Shown: positions 8,398-18,144, counted from the stretch's first letter. The stretch is DNA of 64,000 nucleotides from Sandaracinobacteroides hominis (GCF_016464365.1 NZ_JADCUC010000007.1:109244-173243), one strand, 5' to 3'. The notes: generated by a model not told the origin, from the sequence alone. Numbers and translations: made by a program.

Positions 8398-9144
8398 TCA
8401 GGCGAAGATTTCGGCCAGCGTCTCGGTGCCGGCACCTTCGCGCACGTCCTTCAGCTCGAAGTAGAGCGACGCAAGCATCGTCGCCGAAAGCGGCAGGAAG
8501 ATCGTGTTGGCGGCTGCGCTGATGAGTGCGTTCAACACCCCGCTGTCCGGCGACAGGAATACCGCCGCATAGATGGGCGCTGAAATCACCATCAGCACCA
8601 GCCAGCCGATCAGCAGCAGCAGGAATATGCGCCAGCGCGACCCCTTGGTCAGTTCCCGGCTTCGCTTCAGGCTGCCGGTCACCCCCGCCCGCTCCTCGGT
8701 CAGCACAGGCAGCGAAACGCAGAACATGATGTAGATGATGATCCCTGGCACCAGCAGGAACAGCCAGCCGACCATGCTGGCGAGCAAGTGCAGCAACAGC
8801 ACCGCAAACGTCGCAGGCGCCAGCTTCAGTCCCTCCAGCAGCATCCCACCAAGTTCCGGCGTTTCCCCGGCCCGCTTCTCCCCCAGGAAGCGGAGCATCG
8901 CCGGCAGCGCCACAAGGCTTCCCACCAGCGTGAGCAGCAGCGGAACAAAGTAAGCCGCCCCGAATGACGCCTGCAATTGCTGCGTGGCAGTCGGGAAACC
9001 ACGGACCGCCGCAGCCGCCAGCCCCGGAAAGCCATAGAACACAAAGCCAAGTATCAGGAATGGAACGGCGTTTTGCCGCAACAGCAGGAACCCGTTCGAA
9101 AGTACCCGCCCGATGCCGATCTTTTCACCCACACCATACGCCAC
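8398..9144 (-). CDS. Multi-pass membrane protein of unknown function (glycerophosphodiesterase membrane-domain-like)
   Basis: The 248-residue protein has about six hydrophobic segments, with 'LVPGIIIYIMFCVSLPVLTEERAGVTGSLKRSRELTKGSRWRIFLLLLIG' in its middle. That pattern (a conserved 'SLKRSxxLTKGxxW' loop between helices) is known from YciC-like and glycerophosphoryl-diester-phosphodiesterase membrane domains. It has no visible catalytic residues. I place the start at GTG 9144, because 'AAGGAGA' lies 5 bases before it; the TTG at 9159 would sit on top of that ribosome site. It is divergent from the MoxR/DUF58 operon, and such membrane proteins do occur with those operons, so a shared role is possible but unproven. 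Confidence 0.6.
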   Translation of the reverse strand: MAYGVGEKIGIGRVLSNGFLLLRQNAVPFLILGFVFYGFPGLAAAAVRGFPTATQQLQASFGAAYFVPLLLTLVGSLVALPAMLRFLGEKRAGETPELGGMLLEGLKLAPATFAVLLLHLLASMVGWLFLLVPGIIIYIMFCVSLPVLTEERAGVTGSLKRSRELTKGSRWRIFLLLLIGWLVLMVISAPIYAAVFLSPDSGVLNALISAAANTIFLPLSATMLASLYFELKDVREGAGTETLAEIFA

Positions 9145-9275
9145 GCAACTCTCCTTCAACTGTCCGCATGTGTGCGAAACTTATGGCACCTGTCCAGACG
9201 GTTTCATCTTGCACGCCGCCGTCAGCCATGAATAGAAGTACAGCTTGTGTAAGCGTATCGGGTTGGAGCTCGGGT

Positions 9276-9935
9276 TTGGCCGAAGGTGCAGGTGCGGAGA
9301 TCGGTGCAGAGCAACAGTTCGCCCACGCGCATGCCGAGCTGCTGCAAAGCAGGTCCATCCAGTTCGAGCTGCCACCGTTCCAGCAGCCGGAAGTTCCCGA
9401 CTGGCTGAAATGGCTGGGGCAGGCGTTGAAGGTGCTGGAACCGTTCCTGCCAGCCATCTTCTGGACCATCGTCGGCATCGGCGCGCTGATCCTCCTCTAT
9501 CTGATCGCGGCAGCCCTGCTGCCCGGCCGCCTGAAACTGCCGGGCTGGTTCCGCCGCCGCCCAGCACCCGAAGCCCCGCACCTGCTGCAGCCCACGGAAG
9601 AAACCGCCCGCGAACTGCTGGCGGAGGCCGACGCGCTGGCCGGAGCGGGCCGCTATGACGAGGCCGCCCACACCCTGCTCGCCCGCACCATCGAGGAGAT
9701 GGACAAGCGGCTTCCGGGCGAAGTCCGCCCCACCCTCACCAGCCGCGAACTGGGCGGATCCGCGCTGTTGCCGGCGCGACCGGCCACGCATTTCCGCGCA
9801 ATCGTCGCGCTGGTGGAGCGCAGCCTTTTCGCCCGCCGTTCGCTCAACGCCACGGATTGGGCAGACTGCCGCGCCGCCTATGCCAGCTTTGCCGGAGCCG
9901 AGGGCTGGACCAGAGGCCGGAGCGGCCCGCGATGA
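9276..9935 (+). CDS. DUF4129-like membrane protein, first gene of the MoxR/DUF58 operon
   Basis: A roughly 219-residue protein: a soluble N-terminus, 'QQPEVPDWLKWLGQALKVL', one membrane helix (about residues 60-85, 'IFWTIVGIGALILLYLIAAALL'), then a cytoplasmic helical region 'ARELLAEADALAGAGRYDEAAHTLLARTIEEM' that is typical of DUF4129 C-terminal regions. The end, 'TSRELGGSALLPARPATHFRAIVALVERSLFARRSL', also fits. I chose TTG 9276: GGAG lies 7 bases upstream, and codons before it lose the host's G/C-ending third positions. ATG 9228 is the main alternative. The stop overlaps the next start (ATGA). Function unknown; it probably works at the membrane with the other operon products. Confidence 0.65.
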   Translation: MAEGAGAEIGAEQQFAHAHAELLQSRSIQFELPPFQQPEVPDWLKWLGQALKVLEPFLPAIFWTIVGIGALILLYLIAAALLPGRLKLPGWFRRRPAPEAPHLLQPTEETARELLAEADALAGAGRYDEAAHTLLARTIEEMDKRLPGEVRPTLTSRELGGSALLPARPATHFRAIVALVERSLFARRSLNATDWADCRAAYASFAGAEGWTRGRSGPR

Positions 9936-11134
9936 CACGCGACAGCCCGTTCAACCCGCGTCTCATCATCGGCATCGTCGCTGCCAGCGCGCTGGCCTTC
10001 GCTGCCTTCCTCATTCTCTTTGCCTATGCGCCGCAATGGCGCGGCTCGGGCGACGGGCAGGCGCATGCGCTGTCGCGTGGCGGCACCGGCTTTGCCGGCA
10101 TCGTCGAGCTGCTGCGCCTTGAAAGCGACCGGGCGGTAATCGTCCGCGATGCCGATGCAATCGCTTCCGAGGAGCTGATGGTCGTCACCCTCGAACCGAT
10201 GCAGAACGCGGACGTGCTGAAATCGGTGGTCGAGGCGCGCAAGGTCCTGCCCACGCTTTACATCCTGCCGAAATGGGTGACGTCGCCGCATCCCGCCGTG
10301 CCGGGCTGGGTGGTGCGGCACGATGTCTTCGATACCGGCTATCTTTCCAGACTGATCGAGCCGGTTGCGGATGTCCGCCTGGCACAGCGATCGGAACAGG
10401 CCGGTGCCCGGCAGCTGATCGGCTCGGAAGTGCTGGCTGGCCTGCACATGCCCGCGCCGGAGCGGCTGCAGAGCCTGAAGGGAGCCGAGCTGGAGCCGCT
10501 GCTGGCGACGCCCGAGGGGCTGGTCGTGCTGGCGGTGAAGCGCGACACCCAGACCTATATTCTCGCCGATCCGGACCTCCTCAACAACCAGTCGCTTCGC
10601 ACGCTGGCAGGTGCGCGCAACGCCGTGGCGCTGCTGGAGGCGCTGCGCAACGATGCAGAGGCGCCCATCCTGTTCGACGTGACAGTCAACGGCTTCGGCG
10701 GGAAGCGCAGCCTGCTGACGCTGCTGTTCGAGCCGCCCTTCGTTGCCCTGACGCTGCTGCTGACGGTGGCGGCGCTGCTGGCCGCCTGGGCGGCGCTGAT
10801 CCGCTTTGGCCCTGCCCGCACACCGCCGCACGCCATCGCGCTCGGCTCGACGGCGCTGGTGGAGAATATGGCCGGGCTGCTGACGATGGCCCGGCGCGAG
10901 CATCTGGCCGGGGCGGGCTATGCCGAGCTGCTGGGCGCACAGGCCGCGCAGGAAACCGGCGCCCCCGCCGGGCTGGCCGGCGAAGCGCTGGACGGCTGGC
11001 TGGACCGACGCAGCCCCGCCGACAAGCTGTGGTCCGCGCGCTCGGCCGAGCTGCGCGCCGCAACCGACAAGACCGGGCTGCTGTCAGCGGCCCAATCGCT
11101 GTTTCAATGGAAGAAGGAACTCACGGGTCGATGA
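9932..11134 (+). CDS. DUF4350-domain membrane protein
   Basis: This 400-residue protein has an N-terminal membrane anchor (residues about 12-32), an extracytoplasmic domain with '[28 protein letters not shown]' (the DUF4350-type beginning, where a small-molecule-binding Rossmann-like fold is predicted for the family), and a second helix near residues 270-295 ('[29 protein letters not shown]') followed by a cytoplasmic tail. It starts at ATG 9932, overlapping the previous stop, and its own stop overlaps the MoxR start. DUF4350 proteins commonly sit beside MoxR and DUF58 genes; their biochemical role is not established. Confidence 0.7.
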   Translation: MTRDSPFNPRLIIGIVAASALAFAAFLILFAYAPQWRGSGDGQAHALSRGGTGFAGIVELLRLESDRAVIVRDADAIASEELMVVTLEPMQNADVLKSVVEARKVLPTLYILPKWVTSPHPAVPGWVVRHDVFDTGYLSRLIEPVADVRLAQRSEQAGARQLIGSEVLAGLHMPAPERLQSLKGAELEPLLATPEGLVVLAVKRDTQTYILADPDLLNNQSLRTLAGARNAVALLEALRNDAEAPILFDVTVNGFGGKRSLLTLLFEPPFVALTLLLTVAALLAAWAALIRFGPARTPPHAIALGSTALVENMAGLLTMARREHLAGAGYAELLGAQAAQETGAPAGLAGEALDGWLDRRSPADKLWSARSAELRAATDKTGLLSAAQSLFQWKKELTGR

Positions 11135-12096
11135 GCACCAGTATCGGCGCACAGATAAGCATCCTGCGCGACACCATCCGCGCCGAGCTGCAGCGCGCCA
11201 TCGTCGGCCAGGACGATGCGATCGACCTGCTGCTGGTCGCCCTGCTGGCGCGCGGCCACATGCTGCTGGAGGGCCCGCCGGGCACCTCCAAGACCTTTCT
11301 GGCCCAGTGCTTCGCGCGGGTGACGGGGCTGGACTATGGCCGCATCCAGTTCACGCCAGACCTGATGCCCGGCGACATCCTGGGTTCCAGCCTGTTCAAT
11401 TTCCAGACCAGCAGTTTCACGCTTACCAAGGGGCCGATCTTCTGCGAGCTGCTGCTCGCCGACGAAATCAACCGGACCCCGCCCAAGACGCAGGCCGCTC
11501 TGCTGGAAGCGATGCAGGAACGCTCGGTAACGATCGACGGCCAGACCCTGCCGCTGCCCGAACATTTCCTGGTGGTCGCCACGCAGAACCCGATCGAGCA
11601 TCAGGGCGTCTATCCGCTGCCCGAGGCGCAGCTCGACCGCTTCCTCTTCAAGCACCAGATGCAATATCCCGATGCCGCGGAAGAGGCCGCCATCGTCACC
11701 CTGCACGGATCGCGGATCGGCACCGTCCGGCCGGAGGCGCTGGGCCTGTCCGCCGTGGTCGCGCCGGGCCAGATCGCTGCGGCGCAGGCGGAAGTGGCGG
11801 CCATCCCGATGGTGCCCGAAGTCGTCGACTATGTGGTGCGCCTCGTCCGTGCCACGCGGGAAACGCCGGACATCGAGTGCGGTGCCTCTCCGCGCGCCGG
11901 CGCCATGCTTGCCAGCGCCGCGCGCGCCCGCGCCGCACTGGAGGGCCGCGATTATGTGATCCCCGACGATGTGAAGGCGCTGGCCCCGGCGGCGCTCCGC
12001 CACCGCCTGATCCTGTCGCCGGCAGCGGAGATCGAGGGACGTCGCGCCGACGGCATCCTGGCCCGCCTGATCGAAGAGGTGGGCGCGCCGCGTTGA
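11131..12096 (+). CDS. MoxR-family AAA+ ATPase
   Basis: A 321-residue cytosolic AAA+ ATPase. Walker A is 'GPPGTSKT' with Ser where Gly or Ala is usual just before the Lys. Walker B is '[24 protein letters not shown]', followed by the MoxR insert '[15 protein letters not shown]', sensor 1 '[26 protein letters not shown]' and a C-terminal lid with '[18 protein letters not shown]' and '[18 protein letters not shown]'. MoxR ATPases act as chaperones that activate or assemble partner proteins, often those with VWA or DUF58 domains encoded next door. Both ends overlap neighbouring genes by 4 bases (ATGA upstream, TTGA downstream), so the operon is tightly coupled. Confidence 0.92.
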   Translation: MSTSIGAQISILRDTIRAELQRAIVGQDDAIDLLLVALLARGHMLLEGPPGTSKTFLAQCFARVTGLDYGRIQFTPDLMPGDILGSSLFNFQTSSFTLTKGPIFCELLLADEINRTPPKTQAALLEAMQERSVTIDGQTLPLPEHFLVVATQNPIEHQGVYPLPEAQLDRFLFKHQMQYPDAAEEAAIVTLHGSRIGTVRPEALGLSAVVAPGQIAAAQAEVAAIPMVPEVVDYVVRLVRATRETPDIECGASPRAGAMLASAARARAALEGRDYVIPDDVKALAPAALRHRLILSPAAEIEGRRADGILARLIEEVGAPR

Positions 12097-13403
12097 GCAT
12101 TTCCCCGACGCCCAAGCTGATCCTGATCGTCGCGCTGGCGTCGCCGCTGGCGCTGCTGCTGGCTGTCCGTGCGCCGAATGCCTGGGCGGCGATACTGGGG
12201 CTGCTGCTGCTTCTGGCCTTGCTGATGCTGCTGGATTGGGCGGTGTCGCCGAAGGCCGGCCGGCTTGCGGTGCAGGCGGCGGCGCCCCGCAGCATCGGCG
12301 TCGGCGAGACGCTGGATGTCCGGCTTTCGCTCGGCTTTCCGGCCAGCGCCCCCGCCAGCGTCGAAATCGCGCTGGCCCGTGATCCGCTGCTGCAGCCACT
12401 TTGGCAGGGGCCGGGAACGTTCGATCCTGCGGCCGGACCGGCAACCCTGCCGCACGCGACGCTGAGGCGCGGGACCGCCGCGCTCGACCGGCTCTGGTGC
12501 CGCTGGCAGGGGCCGCTGGGCCTGCTGCAGCAGACCCGCACGCTGGATCCCGGCCTGCGCGTGCGGGTGTTGCCCGATATCCGGCCTGTGCGCGAGCAGG
12601 CGCCGCAGCTGCTGGCAGAGGCCGGCGCCTGGGGACTGATGTCGCGCCGGCAGGCGGGCGCCGGCACCGAGTTCGAGGCGCTGGCCGATTTCCGCCCGGG
12701 CATGGACCGCCGCCATATCGACTGGAAGCAATCGGCGCGCCACCACAGCCTGCTCGCCAAGGAATTCCGGGCCGAGACCAACAACAATCTGGTGCTGGCG
12801 ATCGATTGCGGCCGCGCCATGTCCGATCCGCTGGACGGCATCCCGCGCGTCGACCACGCCATTTCGGCGGCGCTGCTGGCGGGCAATGTGGCGCTGCGGC
12901 AGGGCGACCGTGCCGGAATCGCCGCCTTTGACGCAAGGCCGCGGGTGCACCTGCCGCCGGTCGGTGGCCTCAGGGCCTTCCCGCTGCTGCAGGAGGCGGC
13001 CGCCGGCATCGACTATTCGCCGGCCGAAACCAACTTCACGCTGGGCCTGTCCGCCATCGCCGCCGGTCTGAAGCGCCGCTCGCACCTGGTGGTGTTCACC
13101 GAGTTCGCCGATTCCACCGGCGCCGCGCTGATGCTCGATGCAGTCGGCCCGCTGGTCAGGCGGCACATGCTGATCTTCGTGGTGATGCGCCATGCCGAGC
13201 TGGAGGCAATCGCCGCCGCGCCGCCGGAAACGGCAGAGGCCGTGACCCGCGCCGCGACCGCCGGCGCCCTGCTGCGCGAACGCCAGCTGGTGATTGCCCG
13301 GCTGCAGCGGCAAGGTGTGCATGTGCTGCAGGCCGATCATGCGCAGGTGGGGGCCGTGCTGGTCCGCGCCTGGACCCGGCTCGCCCGCGGGAGGCCGGCA
13401 TGA
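12093..13403 (+). CDS. DUF58 domain-containing protein (MoxR partner)
   Basis: The 436-residue protein has two adjacent N-terminal membrane helices (about residues 8-50) and a large cytoplasmic part with the DUF58 signature '[20 protein letters not shown]' and '[19 protein letters not shown]', followed by a VWA-like fold ('DCGRAMSD', where a MIDAS-type DxSxS is only partly kept). It begins at TTG 12093, whose bases overlap the MoxR stop codon (TTGA); no other in-frame start fits. By family it is a likely client of the MoxR ATPase encoded just upstream. Its stop overlaps the SpoIIM-like gene (ATGA). Molecular function is unknown for the family. Confidence 0.88.
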   Translation: MSISPTPKLILIVALASPLALLLAVRAPNAWAAILGLLLLLALLMLLDWAVSPKAGRLAVQAAAPRSIGVGETLDVRLSLGFPASAPASVEIALARDPLLQPLWQGPGTFDPAAGPATLPHATLRRGTAALDRLWCRWQGPLGLLQQTRTLDPGLRVRVLPDIRPVREQAPQLLAEAGAWGLMSRRQAGAGTEFEALADFRPGMDRRHIDWKQSARHHSLLAKEFRAETNNNLVLAIDCGRAMSDPLDGIPRVDHAISAALLAGNVALRQGDRAGIAAFDARPRVHLPPVGGLRAFPLLQEAAAGIDYSPAETNFTLGLSAIAAGLKRRSHLVVFTEFADSTGAALMLDAVGPLVRRHMLIFVVMRHAELEAIAAAPPETAEAVTRAATAGALLRERQLVIARLQRQGVHVLQADHAQVGAVLVRAWTRLARGRPA

Positions 13404-14422
13404 CCGCCCCCGTCGCCCACCCCCTGCGCGTCGCCCACGAGGCCGACTGGCAGCGACTGGAGTCGATCCTGACCATCGCCGAAAGGCGCGGCGCGCGCAG
13501 ATTGTCCGACGATGATCTGCTCGCCTTGCCGATCCTCTATCGCACGGCGCTCTCAGCCCTGTCGGTCGCGCGCGAGACCTCGCTCGACGCCGAGCTGATC
13601 GCCTATCTGGAGGTGCTCTGCGCGCGGGCCTATCTGTTCGTCTATGGCGTGCGCAGTTCGCCGGTGAAGCGCATCGCCAGCTTCTTTCGCCGCGACTGGC
13701 CGGCCGCCGTCCGCTCGCTGTGGCGCGAACTTCTGGCTGCGACCCTGTTCCTGCTGCTGGGGATCGCGGCGGGGGCGCTGCTGGTGATGGCGGATTCCGA
13801 ATGGTACGCGATGCTGGTGCCGACAGAGATGTCGTCGGGCCGCGATTTCAGCGCCACGCCTGCATCGCTGGCCGAAACGCTCGACGCATCGGGGGAATCC
13901 GAGGGCCTCGCGGTCTTCTCCACCTTCCTGTTCACCCACAATTCGCAGATGGCGATCACCTGCTTCGCGCTTGGCTTCGCCTTCGGCATCCCCACCCTGC
14001 TGCTGCTGGTCTATAACGGCTCCATGCTGGGGGCGATGGCCGTCCTGTTTGCCAGCAAGGGTCTGGGCCTGCAGTTCATGGGCTGGATCCTGATCCACGG
14101 CACCACCGAGCTGCTGGCCATCGCCGTTGCAGGCGCCGCCGGGCTGCGGATCGGCCTCGCCGTGCTGTTCCCCGGCGAGCAGGATCGCGTGACGTCGGTG
14201 AAGGCCGCCGGCCGCACGGCCTCCCGGGCGATGATCGGCGTGGTCCTCATGCTGTTCCTCGCCGGGCTGCTGGAAGGTGTGGCGCGGCAGACCATCGGCC
14301 ATGTCGGCTGGCGCTATGGCATCGGCCTTGGCGTGCTGCTGCTGTGGACCGTCTATTTCGGCTGGGCCGGGAGAGAAGCAGAAGGGCGGGAACGAGAAGG
14401 GCGGGACCAGCATGCGCGCTGA
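13400..14422 (+). CDS. SpoIIM-like (stage II sporulation protein M family) membrane protein
   Basis: A 340-residue protein with a helical cytoplasmic N-terminus (1-110, 'RLSDDDLLALPILYRTALSALSVARETSLD') and a multi-helix C-terminal membrane domain. The conserved SpoIIM core is present: 'FLFTHNSQMAITCFALGFAFGIPTLLLLVYNGSMLGA' and 'LIHGTTELLAIAVAGAAGLRIG'. In Bacillus SpoIIM takes part in peptidoglycan remodelling at the septum, but this organism type does not sporulate, so a different envelope role with MoxR/DUF58/RDD is likely. It overlaps DUF58 upstream by 4 bases and the RDD gene downstream by 11 bases. Confidence 0.88.
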   Translation: MTAPVAHPLRVAHEADWQRLESILTIAERRGARRLSDDDLLALPILYRTALSALSVARETSLDAELIAYLEVLCARAYLFVYGVRSSPVKRIASFFRRDWPAAVRSLWRELLAATLFLLLGIAAGALLVMADSEWYAMLVPTEMSSGRDFSATPASLAETLDASGESEGLAVFSTFLFTHNSQMAITCFALGFAFGIPTLLLLVYNGSMLGAMAVLFASKGLGLQFMGWILIHGTTELLAIAVAGAAGLRIGLAVLFPGEQDRVTSVKAAGRTASRAMIGVVLMLFLAGLLEGVARQTIGHVGWRYGIGLGVLLLWTVYFGWAGREAEGREREGRDQHAR

Positions 14423-15275
14423 CGCGGAAGCCGCGCTGCAGCGCGATCTGGTCACGCCCGAGGGCGTCGCGCTGCGGCTGAAACTGGCCGACGGCGGCAG
14501 CCGCGTCTCTGCGTTCGTCATCGACCTGCTGATCATGCTGGGATTGCTCATCGCTCTCACGCTGCTGGTGGGGATGGCGTTGCTCGCCGTGGGCAGCAGG
14601 GACAATGTCGAGTTTATCGCCGTCGTCTGGCTGCTCGGCTTCTTCCTGCTTCGGAACGGCTATTTCATCCTGATGGAGCTGGGGCCGCGCGGCGCCACCT
14701 TCGGCAAGCGCATCATGGGCCTGCGGGTCTGCGCCCGCGGCGGCGAGCGGCTGACCGCCGATGCGGTGATCGCCCGCAACCTTATCCGCGAGATCGAAGT
14801 GTATCTGCCGCTGACCTTCCTTCTGGTCCAGGCCGGCACGGACAATGTCACCGGCCTGCTGGCGCTGCTGGGGCTGGGCTGGACGGTGATGCTGCTCGCC
14901 TTCCCGCTGCTCAACCGCGACCGGCTGCGCATCGGCGACCTGCTGGCCGGCACCTGGGTCATCGCCGCGCCGCGCCGCACGCTGCTGGAAGATCTTTCCC
15001 GCGCCCATGTCGCCACCCCGCCTTTCACCGACCGGCAGCTGGCCATCTATGGCGTGTTCGAGCTGCAGGCGCTGGAACGCCTGTTGCGCGCCGAGGACCC
15101 GGACGGGCTGGCGGTCGCCGCCGCCGCCATCCGCAACAAGATCGGCAGCTACGGGCGGATCCCGCGCGAAAACGATCGCCTGTTCCTCGACACCTACTAC
15201 ACCGCGCTGCGAAAACGGCTGGAGCAGGACCTGCTGTTCGGCAAGCGCAAGGCCGACAAGCACGCCGTCGGCTAG
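14412..15275 (+). CDS. RDD-family membrane protein
   Basis: This 287-residue protein starts MRADAEAALQRDLVTPEGVALRLKLADGG. It carries the RDD signature: Arg in 'GSRVSAFVIDLLIML' with the Asp of 'VIDLL', and the second Asp region 'RDRLRIGDLLAGTWVI'. It has three hydrophobic segments and 'FGKRIMGLRV'. A soluble C-terminal extension of about 90 residues ('TDRQLAIYGVFELQALERLLRAEDPDG') goes beyond the plain RDD domain. It is the last gene of the six-gene operon that starts at 9276 and overlaps the SpoIIM-like gene. RDD proteins are poorly understood; some act in ion transport. Nothing here shows a substrate. Confidence 0.88.
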   Translation: MRADAEAALQRDLVTPEGVALRLKLADGGSRVSAFVIDLLIMLGLLIALTLLVGMALLAVGSRDNVEFIAVVWLLGFFLLRNGYFILMELGPRGATFGKRIMGLRVCARGGERLTADAVIARNLIREIEVYLPLTFLLVQAGTDNVTGLLALLGLGWTVMLLAFPLLNRDRLRIGDLLAGTWVIAAPRRTLLEDLSRAHVATPPFTDRQLAIYGVFELQALERLLRAEDPDGLAVAAAAIRNKIGSYGRIPRENDRLFLDTYYTALRKRLEQDLLFGKRKADKHAVG

Positions 15276-15302
15276 GCCTCAGCCGCCGGACTAGATAGCG
15301 GC

Positions 15303-16388
15303 TCAGCCGCGGGTCAGCTCGGCGATCTCCACCACCCGCTTCTCGCGTGCGCTCAGCTCGGCGGCGGCGCCGATCGTCACCGCCTTCAGCCCGTCCAGCG
15401 CCGTCACTTCCACGGCGCCGCCGTCGCGCACGGCGCGGGCAAAGGCCTCATGCTGGTGGAAGGTGGCGCCATGGTGCGAGCCGGCCTCCATCGCCGCTTC
15501 GTCCACCTCGATCCGCTCGCGCACCACCTGCTTCGGCGCGCCCAGCGGCACGCGCGGGGAAAACACCAGCTCGCCCGGTGGCACCAGCACGTCCAGCCGC
15601 GCCCTGTCGCCGGTCGCGGAAATCTCTTCCTGATTCTCCACCCCTTCGGCAAACATGCAGAGGTCCAGCATCGCCCGCGTGCCGTCGGCGAAGTCCACCA
15701 CCGTATAGCTGTTGTCGAGTATGTCCGGCTTTTCGCCGCCATAGCGCTCGTCCAGATGGTTCACGTCCATCGCGCCCGAACAATAGACCCGCACCGCCTC
15801 GCTTTGGGTGATGTGCCGCATCAGGTCGAAGAAGTGGCAGCATTTCTCCACCATCGTCCCGCCGGTGTTGCGCGAGAAACGGTTCCAGTCGCCCACCTTC
15901 ACCAGAAATGGAAAGCGGTGCTCGCGCATGGAGAGCATCTGCAGCTTCCCCACCTTGCCGCCGTGCACCTCCTGAATGAAGCGGGCGACGGGGGGCATGT
16001 AGCGATACTCCATCGCCGTCCAGAAGGGCGCGGCGGATTTCGCCGCCTGCTCGACGATCCACTGCGCGTCGGCGATGGTGGTCGCCAGCGGCTTCTCGCA
16101 GAGGATGGCGACGTCGCGCGCAAACAGCTGCTCCAGCACCTCGCGGTGGGTGTTGTTGGGCGAAACGACGACCACCGCATCCACTTCGCCCTTTTCGGCG
16201 AGCTCGGCGGCACTGCGGAAACGCGCCGGCTTCCACGCGCCCAGATTGCCGTCCGCCCACTCCAGCGAACGTTCCACCGGGTCGGCAATCGCCGTAATCT
16301 CCACATCGGGCAGCAGACGGATGTTGCGGATATGCTCGCAACCCATCATTCCGGTGCCAACAATGCCATAGCGGATCCTGCGTGCCAT
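15303..16388 (-). CDS. Gfo/Idh/MocA-family oxidoreductase
   Basis: The 361-residue enzyme starts MARRIRYGIVGTGMMG, the N-terminal NAD(P)-binding Rossmann motif, and has the family's 'ILCEKPLATT' (the EKP motif whose Lys is catalytic) and a C-terminal alpha/beta substrate domain with 'GTMVEKCCHFFDLMRH' (His/Asp/His-type region). Members oxidise or reduce sugars, inositols and related polyols. It is convergent with the RDD gene and divergent from the aldo/keto reductase at 16419, only 30 bases apart, so the two probably share a control region and act on related substrates. Substrate cannot be inferred. Confidence 0.9.
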   Translation of the reverse strand: MARRIRYGIVGTGMMGCEHIRNIRLLPDVEITAIADPVERSLEWADGNLGAWKPARFRSAAELAEKGEVDAVVVVSPNNTHREVLEQLFARDVAILCEKPLATTIADAQWIVEQAAKSAAPFWTAMEYRYMPPVARFIQEVHGGKVGKLQMLSMREHRFPFLVKVGDWNRFSRNTGGTMVEKCCHFFDLMRHITQSEAVRVYCSGAMDVNHLDERYGGEKPDILDNSYTVVDFADGTRAMLDLCMFAEGVENQEEISATGDRARLDVLVPPGELVFSPRVPLGAPKQVVRERIEVDEAAMEAGSHHGATFHQHEAFARAVRDGGAVEVTALDGLKAVTIGAAAELSAREKRVVEIAELTRG

Positions 16389-16418
16389 ACCGGTGCCCAG
16401 CTTCCAGGGAGGATTTTT

Positions 16419-17306
16419 GTGACACCCCTTTCGCCCCAACCCGTGCCGCTCGGCAAGAGCGGACTGACCGTTTCGCCGATTGCCTGGGGCATGTGGCGCT
16501 TCGCCGGAGACGATGTGCGGGCGGCGCAGGCCCGTGTAGAGGCCGCGCTGGAGGCAGGAATCGACCTGTTCGACACCGCCGACATCTATGGCCCGGACAA
16601 TGGCGAGGCGTTTGGCGCTGCCGAGGCGCTGCTGGGCCGGGTGTTCCGCGCGGCGCCGCAGCTGCGCGGCGGCATGGTGCTGGCGACCAAGGGCGGCATC
16701 ATCCCCGGCGTCCCCTATGACAGCAGCGCCACCTATCTCGCCGCCGCGCTGGACGCCTCGCTCAGGCGGCTGGGCGTCGAGCAGGTCGATCTGTGGCAGG
16801 TGCACCGCCCCGATCTCCTTACCCACCCGGCCGACCTCGCCGACACGCTGGCCGCCATGGTCTCCTCGGGCAAGACGCGCGCCGTCGGCGTCTCCAACTT
16901 CTCCGTCGCCGAAGTGCGGGCGCTGCAGGCGCACCTGCCATTCCCGCTCGCCACCATCCAGCCGGAATTTTCCGCCTGGCACAGCACGCCGATCTGGGAC
17001 GGCGTTCTGCATCAGGCGATGGAGCTGGATCTCGCGGTGCTCGCCTGGTCGCCGCTGGGGCGCGGCGCCGTTTCGCAGGAGTCCTCCGTCTCCGCCCTGC
17101 TGCAGGCCAAGGCCGATGCCTCCGGCGTCTCCCGCTCTGCCGCTGCCTATGCCTGGATCATGGCGCATCCGGCGCGGCCCATCCCCATCGTCGGCAGCCA
17201 GCAGCCCGATCGCATCCGCGAGGCGAAGGGCGCCTTTGCCGTCAGCTGGACGCGGGCGGAATGGTATGCCGTGCTGGAGGCTTCGACCGGGCAGAAGCTG
17301 CCCTGA
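16419..17306 (+). CDS. Aldo/keto reductase
   Basis: A 295-residue (beta/alpha)8 NADPH-dependent reductase. The AKR tetrad is visible: Asp in 'FDTADIYG' with the following Tyr, Lys in 'VLATKGG', and His in 'WQVHRPD'. The C-terminal coenzyme region 'IPIVGSQQPDRIREA' is also present. The start is GTG 16419 because 'AGGGAGG' ends 6 bases upstream and no suitable ATG exists. It is divergent from the Gfo/Idh gene and followed on the same strand by the PhyH dioxygenase, MFS and TonB receptor genes. It likely reduces or oxidises a sugar-derived carbonyl in that pathway. Confidence 0.9.
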   Translation: MTPLSPQPVPLGKSGLTVSPIAWGMWRFAGDDVRAAQARVEAALEAGIDLFDTADIYGPDNGEAFGAAEALLGRVFRAAPQLRGGMVLATKGGIIPGVPYDSSATYLAAALDASLRRLGVEQVDLWQVHRPDLLTHPADLADTLAAMVSSGKTRAVGVSNFSVAEVRALQAHLPFPLATIQPEFSAWHSTPIWDGVLHQAMELDLAVLAWSPLGRGAVSQESSVSALLQAKADASGVSRSAAAYAWIMAHPARPIPIVGSQQPDRIREAKGAFAVSWTRAEWYAVLEASTGQKLP

Positions 17307-17369
17307 ACGGCAATTGATTATCGCCGCGCACTGGTTTCTAAGCTGGATTCGGGGCGGGAAAGGACGGAC

Positions 17370-18122
17370 ATGCGGTTCGCGGATCAGGCGGAACAGTTCC
17401 GGAAGAACGGCTTTGCCGTCTTCGAGCGCGCGCTTTCCGACGAGCAGCTGGAACTGCTGCGCGCCAATTGCGACGATTTCGTCGCCCGCGAGGACGCAAG
17501 GCTAGACGCCGCCGGAGCCGACACGCTGGGCATCACCATCCGCGGCCGCCGCTATTTCGCCAACGAATGCCAGCGCGAGCAGCCGGACCTCCGCCGCCTG
17601 CTGTTCAGCGAGCTGATGGCCGATGTTTGCCGCGCGACGCTGGGCGACACCGCCTATTTCTTCTTCGACCAATATGTCGTGAAGGGCCCGGATGGCGGCA
17701 CCTCGTTCAGCTGGCATCAGGATTCCGGCTATGTGATCCACAATGGCGGGCCTGAGGATCACCTCCCCTATCTCACCTGCTGGATTCCGCTCGACGACGC
17801 CACCGTCGCCAACGGCACCGTGCGGCTGGTGCCCGGCAGCCAGACCGGCGGCGTCGCCCCGCACATCTGGCGCGACGAGACAAAGGACATCGCGGTCGAT
17901 GTCGATGAAGCCGCCGCCGTGGCGGTCGAAGTGCCCGCCGGCAGCATCGTCGCCTTTTCCAGCCACACGCTGCACGCGACCGGCTCCAACAGCACCGACA
18001 AGCCGCGCCGCGTCTATCTGGCGCAATATACCGCCGAGGCGATGCTGAACCCCGGCACCCGCCAGCTCCGCCGCAATGCCATCCCCATCGTCCAGGGCGG
18101 CCGGCAAGTGACGTTCGCCTGA
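17370..18122 (+). CDS. Phytanoyl-CoA dioxygenase (PhyH) family protein
   Basis: The 250-residue non-haem Fe(II)/2-oxoglutarate dioxygenase has metal ligands in 'FSWHQDSGY' (His-x-Asp) and the distal His in 'FSSHTLHATGSNS'; the 2-oxoglutarate Arg would be in the following 'KPRRVYL'. The upstream motif 'YFFFDQYVVKGPDGG' is typical. PhyH enzymes hydroxylate many small molecules, not only phytanoyl-CoA, so the substrate is open. It starts at ATG 17370 with 'GGGAAAGGACG' upstream, 63 bases after the aldo/keto reductase, and is followed at 22 bases by an MFS gene, consistent with an operon. Confidence 0.9.
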   Translation: MRFADQAEQFRKNGFAVFERALSDEQLELLRANCDDFVAREDARLDAAGADTLGITIRGRRYFANECQREQPDLRRLLFSELMADVCRATLGDTAYFFFDQYVVKGPDGGTSFSWHQDSGYVIHNGGPEDHLPYLTCWIPLDDATVANGTVRLVPGSQTGGVAPHIWRDETKDIAVDVDEAAAVAVEVPAGSIVAFSSHTLHATGSNSTDKPRRVYLAQYTAEAMLNPGTRQLRRNAIPIVQGGRQVTFA

Positions 18123-18144
18123 CCCCCGGCATGACGACACCCGC

